From positions 90,720-154,719 of the forward strand of contig NZ_JAHWYN010000010.1 in assembly GCF_019351435.1 (NCBI RefSeq): a stretch of DNA of 64,000 bases, written 5' to 3'. This document shows, piece by piece, positions 7,350-16,020 of the stretch (positions within the stretch are counted from its first letter, which is position 1; each line of letters begins with the position of its first letter). Source of the stretch: Flavobacterium taihuense (GTDB lineage: Bacteria; Bacteroidota; Bacteroidia; Flavobacteriales; Flavobacteriaceae). A model generated the notes under the pieces. That model searched no databases. It had not been told where the DNA came from and saw only the letters and a list, made by a program, of their open reading frames with translations. Position numbers and translations under genes: made by a program.

Positions 7350-10205
7350 TTACTTACTCAAATACATTTTTCTTCTAGAGTACAATTCGTAGAATTGATC
7401 GTCTTTTAAATCATCAATAAACAAGATGCTTTCTCCTGTTGATTTCATCTCTGGCCCTAATGCTTTGTTCACATTTTGGAATTTGCTGAAAGAGAAAACC
7501 GGTTGTTTGATAGCATATCCTTTTAATTGTGGATTGAAATCAAAATCAGTTACTTTATTGTGTCCTAACATTACTTTTGTAGCGTAGTTTACATAAGGCT
7601 CACCATAAGCTTTTGCAATAAACGGAACTGTTCTCGATGCTCTAGGATTTGCCTCAATAATGTAAACAGTATCGTCTTTTATCGCAAACTGAATATTAAT
7701 TAAACCTACAGTTTTTAACGCTTTAGCGATTTTAAAAGTATGGTCTTTTATCTGTTGCATTACAAATTCACCCAAGTTGAACGGTGGCAAAGTCGCATTA
7801 CTATCCCCAGAGTGTACTCCGCAAGGTTCTATATGCTCCATTATACCTATAATATAAACATTACCATCAGCATCACAAATCGCATCCGCTTCGGCTTCGA
7901 TTGCTCCAGCCAAATAATGGTCTAAAAGCAATTTATTTCCAGGAATTGTTTTTAATAAATTGATCACATGCTCCTCTAACTCTTGCTTGTTAATTACAAT
8001 TTTCATTCCTTGACCTCCTAAAACATAAGAAGGACGAATCAATAATGGAAAATCTAAAGTATCTGCTAATGCCGAAGCCTCGTCTGCAGTTTCTGCAATT
8101 CCAAATTGCGGGAAAGGAATTTTTAATTCGGTCAACAATTCAGAGAAACGTCCTCTATCTTCTGCTAAATCTAAGGCATCAAAACTGGTTCCTATAATTT
8201 TTACTCCGTATTTAGACAATTTTTCAGCCAATTTCAAAGCAGTTTGACCTCCTAACTGCACGATAACACCTTCTGGCTTTTCGTGTTGGATGATATCGTA
8301 AATATGCTCCCAGAATACCGGTTCGAAATACAATTTATCAGCAGTATCAAAATCTGTAGAAACCGTTTCAGGATTACAGTTGATCATGATGGTTTCATAA
8401 CCACATTCTTTGGCTGCCAAAACTCCGTGCACACAAGAGTAATCAAACTCAATTCCTTGTCCAATTCGGTTTGGCCCTGAACCCAAAACAATGATTTTCT
8501 TTTTATCAGTAACAATACTTTCATTATCTACATAACGTTCTCCGCTAGCTTTTTCAATTTCAGCTTCAAAAGTAGAGTAATAATAAGGTGTTTTAGCTTG
8601 AAACTCTGCGGCACAAGTATCAACCAGTTTAAATACACGGTTAATATTCATTGTCATACGCAGAGAATGCACTTCGCTCTCCTTAGCTCCCATCATGTGT
8701 GCAATCTGTCTGTCTGCAAAACCTTTTTGTTTCGCTTCAAGCAATAATTCTTTTGGTAAAGATTGTACTGTATAATTAGAAATTTCTTTTTCTAAAACAT
8801 AAAGCTCTTCGTATTGTTTCAAGAACCACATATCGATTTTGGTGATTTCATGAATACGGCTCAATGGAATTCCCATTGCAATAGCATCATAAATTACGAA
8901 AACACGATCCCAGCTTGCAAAAGTCAGTTTCTCGATAATTTGCTCATAGTTTGTATATCCTTTTCCGTCGGCACCAAGACCATTTCTTTTGATTTCTAAT
9001 GATTGAGTGGCTTTGTGCAAAGCTTCTTGGAACGAACGTCCAATTCCCATTACCTCACCTACCGATTTCATTTGAAGTCCCAATGTTCTGTCAGCTCCTT
9101 CAAATTTATCAAAATTCCAACGTGGTATTTTTACAATTACATAATCCAAAGTCGGTTCAAACAGAGCCGAAGTAGATTTTGTAATTTGATTTTGCAATTC
9201 ATCCAAGTTATATCCTAAAGCCAGTTTAGAAGCAATTTTTGCAATTGGGTAACCTGTCGCTTTAGAAGCCAAAGCAGATGAACGAGATACACGAGGATTG
9301 ATTTCAATCGCAACGATATCCTCTTTATCATCTGGCGAAACAGCAAACTGCACGTTACATCCTCCCGCAAAGTTTCCAATACTACGCATCATCAAGATAG
9401 CGTAATCACGTAATTTTTGGAATGTTGTATCCGATAAAGTCATCGCTGGTGCTACAGTAATCGAATCTCCAGTATGAATTCCCATTGGATCCATATTTTC
9501 GATAGAACAGATAATCACAACATTATCGTTTTTATCTCTCAATAACTCCAATTCGTATTCTTTCCATCCTATCAAAGCTTTATCAATCAAAACTTCGTGA
9601 ATAGGAGACATTTCTAATCCGTAAGTAAGTTTTTCGTCAAATTCTTCTTTAGTATGCACAAATGCTGCTCCAGTTCCTCCAAGAGTAAAAGAAGGACGAA
9701 TTACCAATGGAAAACCAAATTCCTGTGCAATTTCTTTTCCTTCCAGAAAAGAAGTAGCAGTTTTTGCCGGTGCAGTAGGGACATTTATTTTTTGAAGCAA
9801 TTGTTTGAACTGCTCTCTATCTTCAGTAATATTGATGGCATTTACATCTACACCAATCATTCGAACTCCGAAATCCTGCCAAATCCCTTTCTCGTCAGCT
9901 TCCAAACATAAATTCAAAGCAGTCTGCCCTCCCATTGTTGGCAAAACTGCATCAATTTGAGGGTGAGCTTTTAGAATTTCAATAATCGATTTTGTCGTTA
10001 AGGGTTTCAAATAAACATGATCCGCCATTGAAGGATCTGTCATAATTGTAGCTGGATTTGAATTAATTAAAATTACTTCAATTCCTTCTTCACGGATCGA
10101 ACGGGCAGATTGAGATCCAGCATAATCAAATTCGCATGCTTGACCAATAACTATCGGACCTGAACCTATTATTAAAACTGATTTTATAGATGTATCTTTT
10201 GGCAT
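7350..10205 (-). CDS. carB: Carbamoyl-phosphate synthase large subunit, short form
   Basis: The synthetase subunit that makes carbamoyl phosphate from bicarbonate, ammonia (delivered by CarA) and two ATP, for pyrimidine and arginine synthesis. It has two homologous ATP-grasp halves. The first opens with SVLIIGSGPIVIGQACEFDY and contains RPSFTLGGTGAA. The second opens with KIIVLGSGPNRIGQGIEFDY and contains RPSYVLGGQGM. The oligomerisation segment lies between them. The protein is 951 residues, whereas E. coli CarB is 1073. It stops right after the second ATP-grasp half (end DLKDDQFYELYSRRKMYLSK), so the C-terminal MGS-like allosteric domain is absent. carA is not in the window. rpmH lies upstream on the same strand, with a terminator between. 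Confidence 0.96.
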   Translation of the reverse strand: MPKDTSIKSVLIIGSGPIVIGQACEFDYAGSQSARSIREEGIEVILINSNPATIMTDPSMADHVYLKPLTTKSIIEILKAHPQIDAVLPTMGGQTALNLCLEADEKGIWQDFGVRMIGVDVNAINITEDREQFKQLLQKINVPTAPAKTATSFLEGKEIAQEFGFPLVIRPSFTLGGTGAAFVHTKEEFDEKLTYGLEMSPIHEVLIDKALIGWKEYELELLRDKNDNVVIICSIENMDPMGIHTGDSITVAPAMTLSDTTFQKLRDYAILMMRSIGNFAGGCNVQFAVSPDDKEDIVAIEINPRVSRSSALASKATGYPIAKIASKLALGYNLDELQNQITKSTSALFEPTLDYVIVKIPRWNFDKFEGADRTLGLQMKSVGEVMGIGRSFQEALHKATQSLEIKRNGLGADGKGYTNYEQIIEKLTFASWDRVFVIYDAIAMGIPLSRIHEITKIDMWFLKQYEELYVLEKEISNYTVQSLPKELLLEAKQKGFADRQIAHMMGAKESEVHSLRMTMNINRVFKLVDTCAAEFQAKTPYYYSTFEAEIEKASGERYVDNESIVTDKKKIIVLGSGPNRIGQGIEFDYSCVHGVLAAKECGYETIMINCNPETVSTDFDTADKLYFEPVFWEHIYDIIQHEKPEGVIVQLGGQTALKLAEKLSKYGVKIIGTSFDALDLAEDRGRFSELLTELKIPFPQFGIAETADEASALADTLDFPLLIRPSYVLGGQGMKIVINKQELEEHVINLLKTIPGNKLLLDHYLAGAIEAEADAICDADGNVYIIGIMEHIEPCGVHSGDSNATLPPFNLGEFVMQQIKDHTFKIAKALKTVGLINIQFAIKDDTVYIIEANPRASRTVPFIAKAYGEPYVNYATKVMLGHNKVTDFDFNPQLKGYAIKQPVFSFSKFQNVNKALGPEMKSTGESILFIDDLKDDQFYELYSRRKMYLSK

Positions 10206-10303
10206 TTTATTTATTATTGTAGTTATATTTTAATCACTGAAAGCCTGAAATTTGTTAGAAAAAACCCTTGTTTCAAACTTAAAAATAGCAGTACCGCTTG
10301 GGT

Positions 10304-10342
10304 ATAAAAAAAGGCGATACTAAAAAAAAGTAACGCCTTATT
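10304..10342 (-). terminator. Terminator of rpmH
   Basis: AAGGCG(A)TACT and AGTAACGCCTT pair around an A-rich loop with one mismatch. On the minus strand the stem is followed by T residues. It separates rpmH from carB. Confidence 0.75.
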
Positions 10343-10358
10343 TATGTTTATACAAACA

Positions 10359-10520
10359 TTATTTTTTGTGTCTTGGTTCACAAGAAACAGTCAATTTATG
10401 TCTTCCTTTAGCTCTTCTACGCGCTAGAACTTTTCTTCCATTAGCAGAAGCCATTCTATCCATAAATCCGTGCTTATTTCTTCTTTTTCTTTTCGATGGT
10501 TGAAACGTTCTTTTGCTCAT
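10359..10520 (-). CDS. rpmH: 50S ribosomal protein L34
   Basis: A 53-residue, very basic ribosomal protein. It starts [19 protein letters not shown] and continues with [20 protein letters not shown], the universal L34 signature. The C-terminus [10 protein letters not shown] is a short extension seen in Bacteroidetes. The start ATG is at 10518-10520 and the stop at 10359-10361. It has a strong consensus promoter at 10593-10622, which leaves a leader of roughly 65 nt. dnaA and rnpA, neighbours of rpmH in many bacteria, are not here. Confidence 0.97.
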   Translation of the reverse strand: MSKRTFQPSKRKRRNKHGFMDRMASANGRKVLARRRAKGRHKLTVSCEPRHKK

Positions 10521-10592
10521 TGCTTTGTATGTTTAAAAATCTTAATTAAGTATCTATTTATTTTTGAATAACTGTTATTCTAAAACCGAGTG

Positions 10593-10622
10593 CAAATATA
10601 CAAAGACTTTTTTTTCTGGCAA
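10593..10622 (-). promoter_or_regulatory. Consensus Bacteroidetes promoter of rpmH
   Basis: On the minus strand TTG (10620-10622), a 19-bp spacer and TATATTTG (10593-10600) match the Bacteroidetes primary-sigma consensus exactly. The strength fits a ribosomal protein gene. Confidence 0.82.
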
Positions 10623-10656
10623 GTAGTTTTTAAAAAATATTTTTAAATCCTTTTAC

Positions 10657-10664
10657 TATCTTTG
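10657..10664 (+). promoter_or_regulatory. -7 element of the TPR gene
   Basis: TATCTTTG fits TAnnTTTG and lies 23 bp before the ATG at 10687. No clear TTG stands at -33. It lies back to back with the rpmH promoter, about 35 bp away. Confidence 0.55.
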
Positions 10665-10686
10665 CTACCTTAAATCTTTATACATT

Positions 10687-11202
10687 ATGTTTCATAAAAA
10701 TATTAAACTTATTATCGCCGGACTTATTATAATTACTGGCATCTGGCAATTCACTGAAAGCAATATTGGTAACGGTATATTCCTTATTATATTGTCTGGA
10801 ATCCCTGTTTTTTTATATTTCAAAAACGAACTTATCTTACTTGCCTTCTTAAAATTAAGAAAACAAGACTTTGAAGGCGCAAAAAAATGGTTAGCATACA
10901 TCAAAAATCCCGAAACAGCGCTAGTTAGAAAACAGCAAGGATATTTTAATTACCTACATGGAATTATGCTTTCGCAAACCAATATCAATCAAGCAGAAAA
11001 ATATTTCAAAAAAGCTATCGAACTAGGTTTGTCCATGGATATGGATTTGGCTGTTGCCAAATTAAACTTGGCTGGTGTTGCAATGACAAGAAGAAGAAAA
11101 CTAGAAGCAACTGCTTTATTAAATGAAGCAAAAAAATTAGACAAGCAAAACATGCTTAAGGATCAAATTGCCATGATGAAAGAACAGATGAAAAAAATAT
11201 AA
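10687..11202 (+). CDS. Membrane-anchored TPR protein
   Basis: A 171-residue protein with two N-terminal transmembrane helices (KLIIAGLIIITGIWQF and GIFLIILSGIPVFLYF) followed by a cytoplasmic helical part. LRKQDFEGAKKWLAYI, YFNYLHGIMLSQTNINQAEKYFKKAIELG and AVAKLNLAGVAMTRRRKLEATALLNEAKKL read as about three tetratricopeptide-type helix pairs. TPRs usually mediate protein contacts. The gene is monocistronic with a strong terminator at 11238-11272. The partner is unknown. Confidence 0.8.
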   Translation: MFHKNIKLIIAGLIIITGIWQFTESNIGNGIFLIILSGIPVFLYFKNELILLAFLKLRKQDFEGAKKWLAYIKNPETALVRKQQGYFNYLHGIMLSQTNINQAEKYFKKAIELGLSMDMDLAVAKLNLAGVAMTRRRKLEATALLNEAKKLDKQNMLKDQIAMMKEQMKKI

Positions 11203-11237
11203 TCATAGTAATTTAAAACCCTTATTTTTATCATATT

Positions 11238-11272
11238 AAAAAGTCATCCTAATTTTAGGATGACTTTTTTTA
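11238..11272 (+). terminator. Terminator of the TPR gene
   Basis: AAAAGTCATCCTAA pairs with TTAGGATGACTTTTTTT to give a stem of at least 10 bp with a T tail. Confidence 0.88.
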
Positions 11273-11374
11273 CATTATAAGTATTACATCGGATTAATGT
11301 GTTGTTCAACGTTATTATTACGTTATTAAATATAAAGAATTTATTTTTGCTAATAGCTTAAAAACTAATGATTT

Positions 11375-12070
11375 ATGAATAAACTTTTACTTACATTAAT
11401 TTTATCTTTTTTCTTTACAGCTTCGTACTGTCAAGACACAATTACTTACCTATCTGACGCTATAAAAGAAAACTTAAATACTTATAAAAAAGCAAGTAAT
11501 AGCGCTTACGAAAAAAGAAATATTGAAGAAGGTAAAAATCTTTTTGACTCCTTAGTCAAAAAAAAACTTATAGGAACAAAATTTGATGATTTCAATTTAA
11601 AAGTTTACAAAGAAAAAAACGTAAAAACCAACCGAATCAATAAACCCATTTTTATCATTACATACGCATCTTGGCTTGTTATTCCAAAGGGAGAAATACC
11701 TGCATTAAATATTTTAGCAAAAGAGCATCGAGATGATATGCAATTTATTGTGATATTTTGGGACAAAAAAAGTGACTTGAAAAATATCGCCTACAAATTC
11801 AGTGATGCCATCAAAGTATGTTATGCTAATGAAAATTACGAAAAAGACGCACATATTGTTGCCTCGATTAAGCATACTTTAGGTTTTCCAACTTCAATAT
11901 TTATTGATGAAAATAAAAATGTGGTCAATATTAAACATTTTGACAGTAAAGTAAAACTGAGAACCCCAATAAAAGAAGCCATCATTACCAGTTACAATTA
12001 TTTCAGTAAAGATATTAACGAAAATCTTGTAAACGCAGTATCAAAAAACAAGGGCTTTACCATTAATTAA
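11375..12070 (+). CDS. Exported thioredoxin-fold protein lacking the CxxC
   Basis: A 231-residue exported protein with signal peptide MNKLLLTLILSFFFTASYC. Residues about 60-200 follow the TlpA/thioredoxin plan: a hydrophobic strand PIFIITYASW, a helix GEIPALNILAKEHRDDMQ, a strand FIVIFWD, and the cis-proline segment TLGFPTSIFIDENKNVV. Where a TlpA protein has W-C-x-x-C, this one reads W100-L-V-I-P-K and has no cysteine. It therefore cannot do thiol-disulfide exchange by the usual mechanism. A -7 promoter element (TATTTTTG) lies at 11342-11349. The fold is fairly sure; a structural or binding role is inferred. Confidence 0.75.
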   Translation: MNKLLLTLILSFFFTASYCQDTITYLSDAIKENLNTYKKASNSAYEKRNIEEGKNLFDSLVKKKLIGTKFDDFNLKVYKEKNVKTNRINKPIFIITYASWLVIPKGEIPALNILAKEHRDDMQFIVIFWDKKSDLKNIAYKFSDAIKVCYANENYEKDAHIVASIKHTLGFPTSIFIDENKNVVNIKHFDSKVKLRTPIKEAIITSYNYFSKDINENLVNAVSKNKGFTIN

Positions 12071-12108
12071 TTATTTTTCACTCCCCTAAATAAAAAAAGC
12101 TTACTCTC

Positions 12109-12789
12109 TTAATCATGAGTCTTTCCGTCGTATTGGTCTAGAATAATAAGAGGCAAATTAGCATTAAGCCATTTGTATTTATTAAGAATCATAATGTGAG
12201 TTCCTCCTTTTACAACAATACAATTTTTAATATATTTTATCGGAAAAATATCATCCTCATCTCCATGAATGTGTATCACATTTTGATCCGCAACGGTTCT
12301 ATCCCACAAAATAATATGTTCAATTGCCCAATCCAAATAGCGCTTATCCCGAACAGAAAGGAATTTCTCATATAGTTTCAGCCTTTCATTCACTTTTTTC
12401 CCAAAAGAAAACTTTGCTAAACTTTCTAAATTTTGAACCAAACTTAACGGAATTAATTTATAAGCCTTGGTGTTTTTGGCAATGATTATTCTTCGGGGAA
12501 ATTCACGATTGCTTTTCACACTCGAAATGATAATCACTTTTCGAACGGCAATAAATCTCGACATTTCCTGAACCAAAATCCCACCAAAAGAAACCCCAAT
12601 AAGCACCGGTTTTTCATGTTTAATCTTTTCAGTCATCCGTTTTGCATATTCCTGCAAAGTTTCTTTTCCCAATGGTATTTCCCATTCAAGATACATGACA
12701 TCAAAATCAAGTTCTGAAAGTTTTATTCTTTCAAAAATAGCAACACTAGCCGCTAAACCAGGCATAAAATAAACTGGAATTTTACTCAT
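12109..12789 (-). CDS. Alpha/beta hydrolase
   Basis: A single-domain alpha/beta hydrolase of about 226 residues. The nucleophile elbow is GVSFGG with Ser as nucleophile. An oxyanion-type start VYFMPGLAASVAIFERI, an acidic strand end (HIHGDEDDIFP) and the late His in VVKGGTHIMI supply the likely catalytic triad. I start it at the second Met (12789, MSKIPVYF) because the four codons before it (MILI) look like leader. No signal peptide is visible, so it is cytoplasmic. It is isolated between convergent and divergent neighbours. The substrate is unknown. Confidence 0.82.
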   Translation of the reverse strand: MSKIPVYFMPGLAASVAIFERIKLSELDFDVMYLEWEIPLGKETLQEYAKRMTEKIKHEKPVLIGVSFGGILVQEMSRFIAVRKVIIISSVKSNREFPRRIIIAKNTKAYKLIPLSLVQNLESLAKFSFGKKVNERLKLYEKFLSVRDKRYLDWAIEHIILWDRTVADQNVIHIHGDEDDIFPIKYIKNCIVVKGGTHIMILNKYKWLNANLPLIILDQYDGKTHD

Positions 12790-13170
12790 AATCAAAATCA
12801 TTAATCATTGTAGGTATTTGATAACATACAATTTTTAAAATTAACCATTTTATTCTTAACAACAGATCACTTAACCCTATATTTCATCAAATGATCCCTT
12901 TATTAACAAATATTAAAAACCAAATTACAACCTACGCTATTCGCTTTTTTTTAATTTAGTTTAACAAGTTAACTTTAAAAATACTTATTACTGAATATCA
13001 AATGATTACCTTTGTACTTTATAGTGTTTTTTACACCTAAAACCTGTTTCTAATACAAATTAAAAGGTTTCAATTTACAATACAAAGCTCAAACAAAACA
13101 TACAATTCTGTTACTTTATACACCACACAACAAACAAATATGCTCATCATTTGCATCAATACTACTAAAA
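12790..13170. other. Gap between divergent genes
   Basis: About 380 bp of AT-rich DNA. The only recognisable signal is TACCTTTG at 13007-13014, a -7 promoter element facing right that would give the acetyltransferase-like gene a leader of about 150 nt. No structured RNA or repeat was recognised in it. Confidence 0.4.
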
Positions 13171-13473
13171 ATGGAAACCATAATAAACCTAGAAATTAAA
13201 GACAATGCTTTTGCACGACAATTTGAAACAAAAGTAGAAACAGGAACAGTTTCTGTTGAATATTCTTTTCAAGAGAAAAAAATATTCCTAACTAAAATTA
13301 ATGTTCCCGAAAATTTCAATGATGAAGAATTCATTTCTAATTTTCTGAAAAACATCATGGAAATTGCTATTGAAAAAAAATTAAAAGTAGTACCCATTCT
13401 TCCTAAAATAGTTGTTTTCTTCAAAAAAAATCCAACTTACAAAGAACTACTACCTCCTGGCATTCGAATTTAA
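13171..13473 (+). CDS. Small GNAT-like protein (NATD1/YjdJ type)
   Basis: A 100-residue protein resembling the small YjdJ/NATD1-type N-acetyltransferase domain. The order of elements fits: VEYSFQEKKIFLTKINVPENF, a helix NFLKNIMEIAIEKKLKVVP, then VVFFKKNPTYKELL near the end. Typical family members have a Cys in the C(S/P)Y segment before the last helix; here that place reads LPKIVVFF. Acetyl-CoA binding and activity are therefore uncertain. A stretch of nearly 200 bp without genes separates it from the export operon downstream. Confidence 0.65.
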   Translation: METIINLEIKDNAFARQFETKVETGTVSVEYSFQEKKIFLTKINVPENFNDEEFISNFLKNIMEIAIEKKLKVVPILPKIVVFFKKNPTYKELLPPGIRI

Positions 13474-13668
13474 AAAGACTGCTAGATAGCAAAAAAAGTA
13501 TTCTCTTTCTATTACTTTTTCACTCTTCATCCAAACAGCATTTATGTAAAAAATAAAGCTCATTCTTATCAAAAATTTAAGTTAAAATCTTACCTTTACT
13601 ACAACTCTTCTCACAGAAGACGCAATGAATTGAAAAGAATTTGATTTTAATTCAAAACTTACACTAAG

Positions 13669-15054
13669 ATGGCAAAATATTCTTTACTTTCAATTTTACT
13701 CATTTTTTCTATTACCAATTGCTATTCACAATTAGAAACATCACCCACCTTAAATGATGCTATCTATAAAGCGATCGAAAAAAATGCCGCCATAAAAAAC
13801 AAAACAATTGAAATTGAAAAATTAAATCTTCAAGAAAAGAGTGTTCGCAATAAATACATTCCAACAGTAGAAGCTAATGCACTCTATTCTTATTTTGGAG
13901 ACAACTTAACCCTTGATCTTCCCACAGCAACAATACCAATAGTAAACTTACCTGTACTTAGCGACAAAGCAACTTATAACAATTCTGGAAACTTTTTTAT
14001 AGGAAGTGTGATGGCTAAAACTGTATTATTCAGCGGCATGCAAATACCTAACGGTGCCAATGCCATTAAACAAAAAGCCGTCGGTACAGCTTATTTGAAG
14101 GATTCCGAAAAAGACGCAATTATTAAAGATGTAATCAATACATTCGATCAATTAAAACTAATAAATGAGACCGAAAAACTCATTAACGACAGTGATAAAA
14201 GATTACAAAATGAAACCAAACGAGTTACAAGAGCAATTGAACAAGGACTAGCCATTCCTTACGATAGAGACAAAATAAAACTGGCTTTACTAGAACTTGA
14301 GTCAAAAAAAATTGAAATTACAGGAAAGCGCTCTTTAATTTATAAAAAACTACAATATCTTACGGGCTATTCTGATACAGAAATTAATTCGGTAGATTAC
14401 GATTTGAATCCTTATTTAATTGACGAAAGTAATTTGAGCACTGAAAATAAGCAAGAAATTAAAGCCTTAGAATCCTTTAAATTAGCAAATGAATATCTCT
14501 TAAAAAAAGAAAAAGGAACGTACTTACCAACTGTAGGTGCTTTTGGTGGAATTGTTTATTCCAGTTTATTCAATGTTAATGGAACCACATCAACTATCCC
14601 CGTTATAAACCAATCGCTAAATTTAGGACTAAATGAATTTTCATTAAGCCCTCTATGGATGGTTGGCGCCGCAATGAAATGGGAAATATTTGCAAGCTTT
14701 GAAAGAGAACACAAGGTTCACGAAGCTAAATTAAATATTGAGCAAATTCAAAACCAAATTGATGACACCAAACAAAAACTACAATTACTTCTTGAAAATA
14801 ATCTGGTAAACTATACTGTTTTATTAAAAAAAATTGAAATAGCTTCTCAACAAGAAAAAGTAGCCAGCAACAATCTCAACTTAGCTTCAAAACAATACAA
14901 GGAAGGACTTATCAATGTGTCAGGCCTATTGGAAGCCGAAAATGACTTATTCAAAGTAAGTGTCAGCAAACTTAACACACTTATAGAGGAGCGACTTGCG
15001 ACTATAGAAACCATTATTGCCACAGGAGAACTATCAAATAAATTATCAAAATAA
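13669..15054 (+). CDS. TolC family outer-membrane efflux protein
   Basis: A 461-residue TolC-family channel protein, first gene of a three-gene export operon. It has a signal peptide (MAKYSLLSILLIFSITNCYS), long amphipathic helices (for example ETEKLINDSDKRLQNETKRV and QIQNQIDDTKQKLQLLLENN) and the internal duplication expected of the family. GTYLPTVGAFGGIVYSSLF and AAMKWEIFASFEREHKVHEA are the strand-helix transitions of the second half. TolC trimers bridge the periplasm to the outer membrane. The adaptor gene follows 9 bp downstream. Confidence 0.92.
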   Translation: MAKYSLLSILLIFSITNCYSQLETSPTLNDAIYKAIEKNAAIKNKTIEIEKLNLQEKSVRNKYIPTVEANALYSYFGDNLTLDLPTATIPIVNLPVLSDKATYNNSGNFFIGSVMAKTVLFSGMQIPNGANAIKQKAVGTAYLKDSEKDAIIKDVINTFDQLKLINETEKLINDSDKRLQNETKRVTRAIEQGLAIPYDRDKIKLALLELESKKIEITGKRSLIYKKLQYLTGYSDTEINSVDYDLNPYLIDESNLSTENKQEIKALESFKLANEYLLKKEKGTYLPTVGAFGGIVYSSLFNVNGTTSTIPVINQSLNLGLNEFSLSPLWMVGAAMKWEIFASFEREHKVHEAKLNIEQIQNQIDDTKQKLQLLLENNLVNYTVLLKKIEIASQQEKVASNNLNLASKQYKEGLINVSGLLEAENDLFKVSVSKLNTLIEERLATIETIIATGELSNKLSK

Positions 15055-15063
15055 ATCAATACT

Positions 15064-16017
15064 ATGAAAAGAGCATTCACCATATTGTTCCTGACAATTA
15101 TAAGTATTAGCTGTAATAAACCAAAGAATGGAAATGTTATTCAGGGAAAAGTAGAAAACGAACAGATTGCAATCGTTAGCAAAATTCCTGGAAAATTAAT
15201 AAAAATACTAGTAAAGGAAGGAGATCTAGTCCATAAAGGAGATACACTTGCCATACTTGACATTCCTGAAGTGGACGCAAAAAAAAGTCAAGCTGAAGGC
15301 GCTGTTATCAGTGCAAAAGCACAATATTCAATGGCGGTAAAAGGAGCTACTGAAAACCAGTTAAAACAATTGGAAGCCAAAAAAATGGGATTAAAAGAAC
15401 AACTTGAATTTGCAAAAAAATCTATAAATAGATTAAGCAATATGCTCAAAGATTCTTTGATATCCCAGCAAACTTTTGATGAAACTTTTGCAAAATACCA
15501 AGGTGCACAAGCACAATATAATGCGGTATTAGCCGAAATAGACGATGCAAAAAAAGGAGGCAGAATGGAACAACAAACAATGGCACTAGGACAACAAGAA
15601 AGAGCCTATGGCGCCCTAAAAGAAGTGGAGACAGCTGATCAAGAACGCTATATAATAGCTCCGCAGGACATGAGCGTCGAAACCATCACTCTCAATCTCG
15701 GAGAACTTGCTTTACCTGGATACACTTTATTTAATGGTTTTATAAGTAACAGCACTTATTTTAGGTTTACAATTCAAGAAAGCAAACTAAGCAATATAAA
15801 AAAAGGCCAGGAAATAACTATTTCTATTCCTTATAAAAATAAAACTATAAAAGGAGTTATTACAACTATTAAGCAATTAAGTGCTTATGGTAACATAGCG
15901 ACCGCATATCCCGATTATGATATGCAAGAGAGTTTATTTGAAGTAAAAATTACCCCAAAAAATATATCTGAATCTAAAGACTTAATTACCAAAACAACCG
16001 TAACTATATCCTTATAA
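15064..16017 (+). CDS. HlyD/RND-type periplasmic adaptor lipoprotein
   Basis: A 317-residue membrane-fusion protein linking the permease to the TolC channel. MKRAFTILFLTIISISC places a lipobox Cys at residue 17, so it is probably an inner-membrane lipoprotein. The biotinyl-lipoyl-like half motif GKLIKILVKEGDLVHKGDTLA is clear at residues 45-65. A coiled-coil hairpin of about 100 residues (QLEAKKMGLKEQLEFAKKSI and following) comes next, then the returning lipoyl half and a beta-barrel (GQEITISIPYKNKTIKGVI). The permease gene begins 3 bp after its stop. It resembles the adaptor of E. coli YhiI/YhhJ-type systems. Confidence 0.9.
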   Translation: MKRAFTILFLTIISISCNKPKNGNVIQGKVENEQIAIVSKIPGKLIKILVKEGDLVHKGDTLAILDIPEVDAKKSQAEGAVISAKAQYSMAVKGATENQLKQLEAKKMGLKEQLEFAKKSINRLSNMLKDSLISQQTFDETFAKYQGAQAQYNAVLAEIDDAKKGGRMEQQTMALGQQERAYGALKEVETADQERYIIAPQDMSVETITLNLGELALPGYTLFNGFISNSTYFRFTIQESKLSNIKKGQEITISIPYKNKTIKGVITTIKQLSAYGNIATAYPDYDMQESLFEVKITPKNISESKDLITKTTVTISL

Positions 16018-16020
16018 CTC

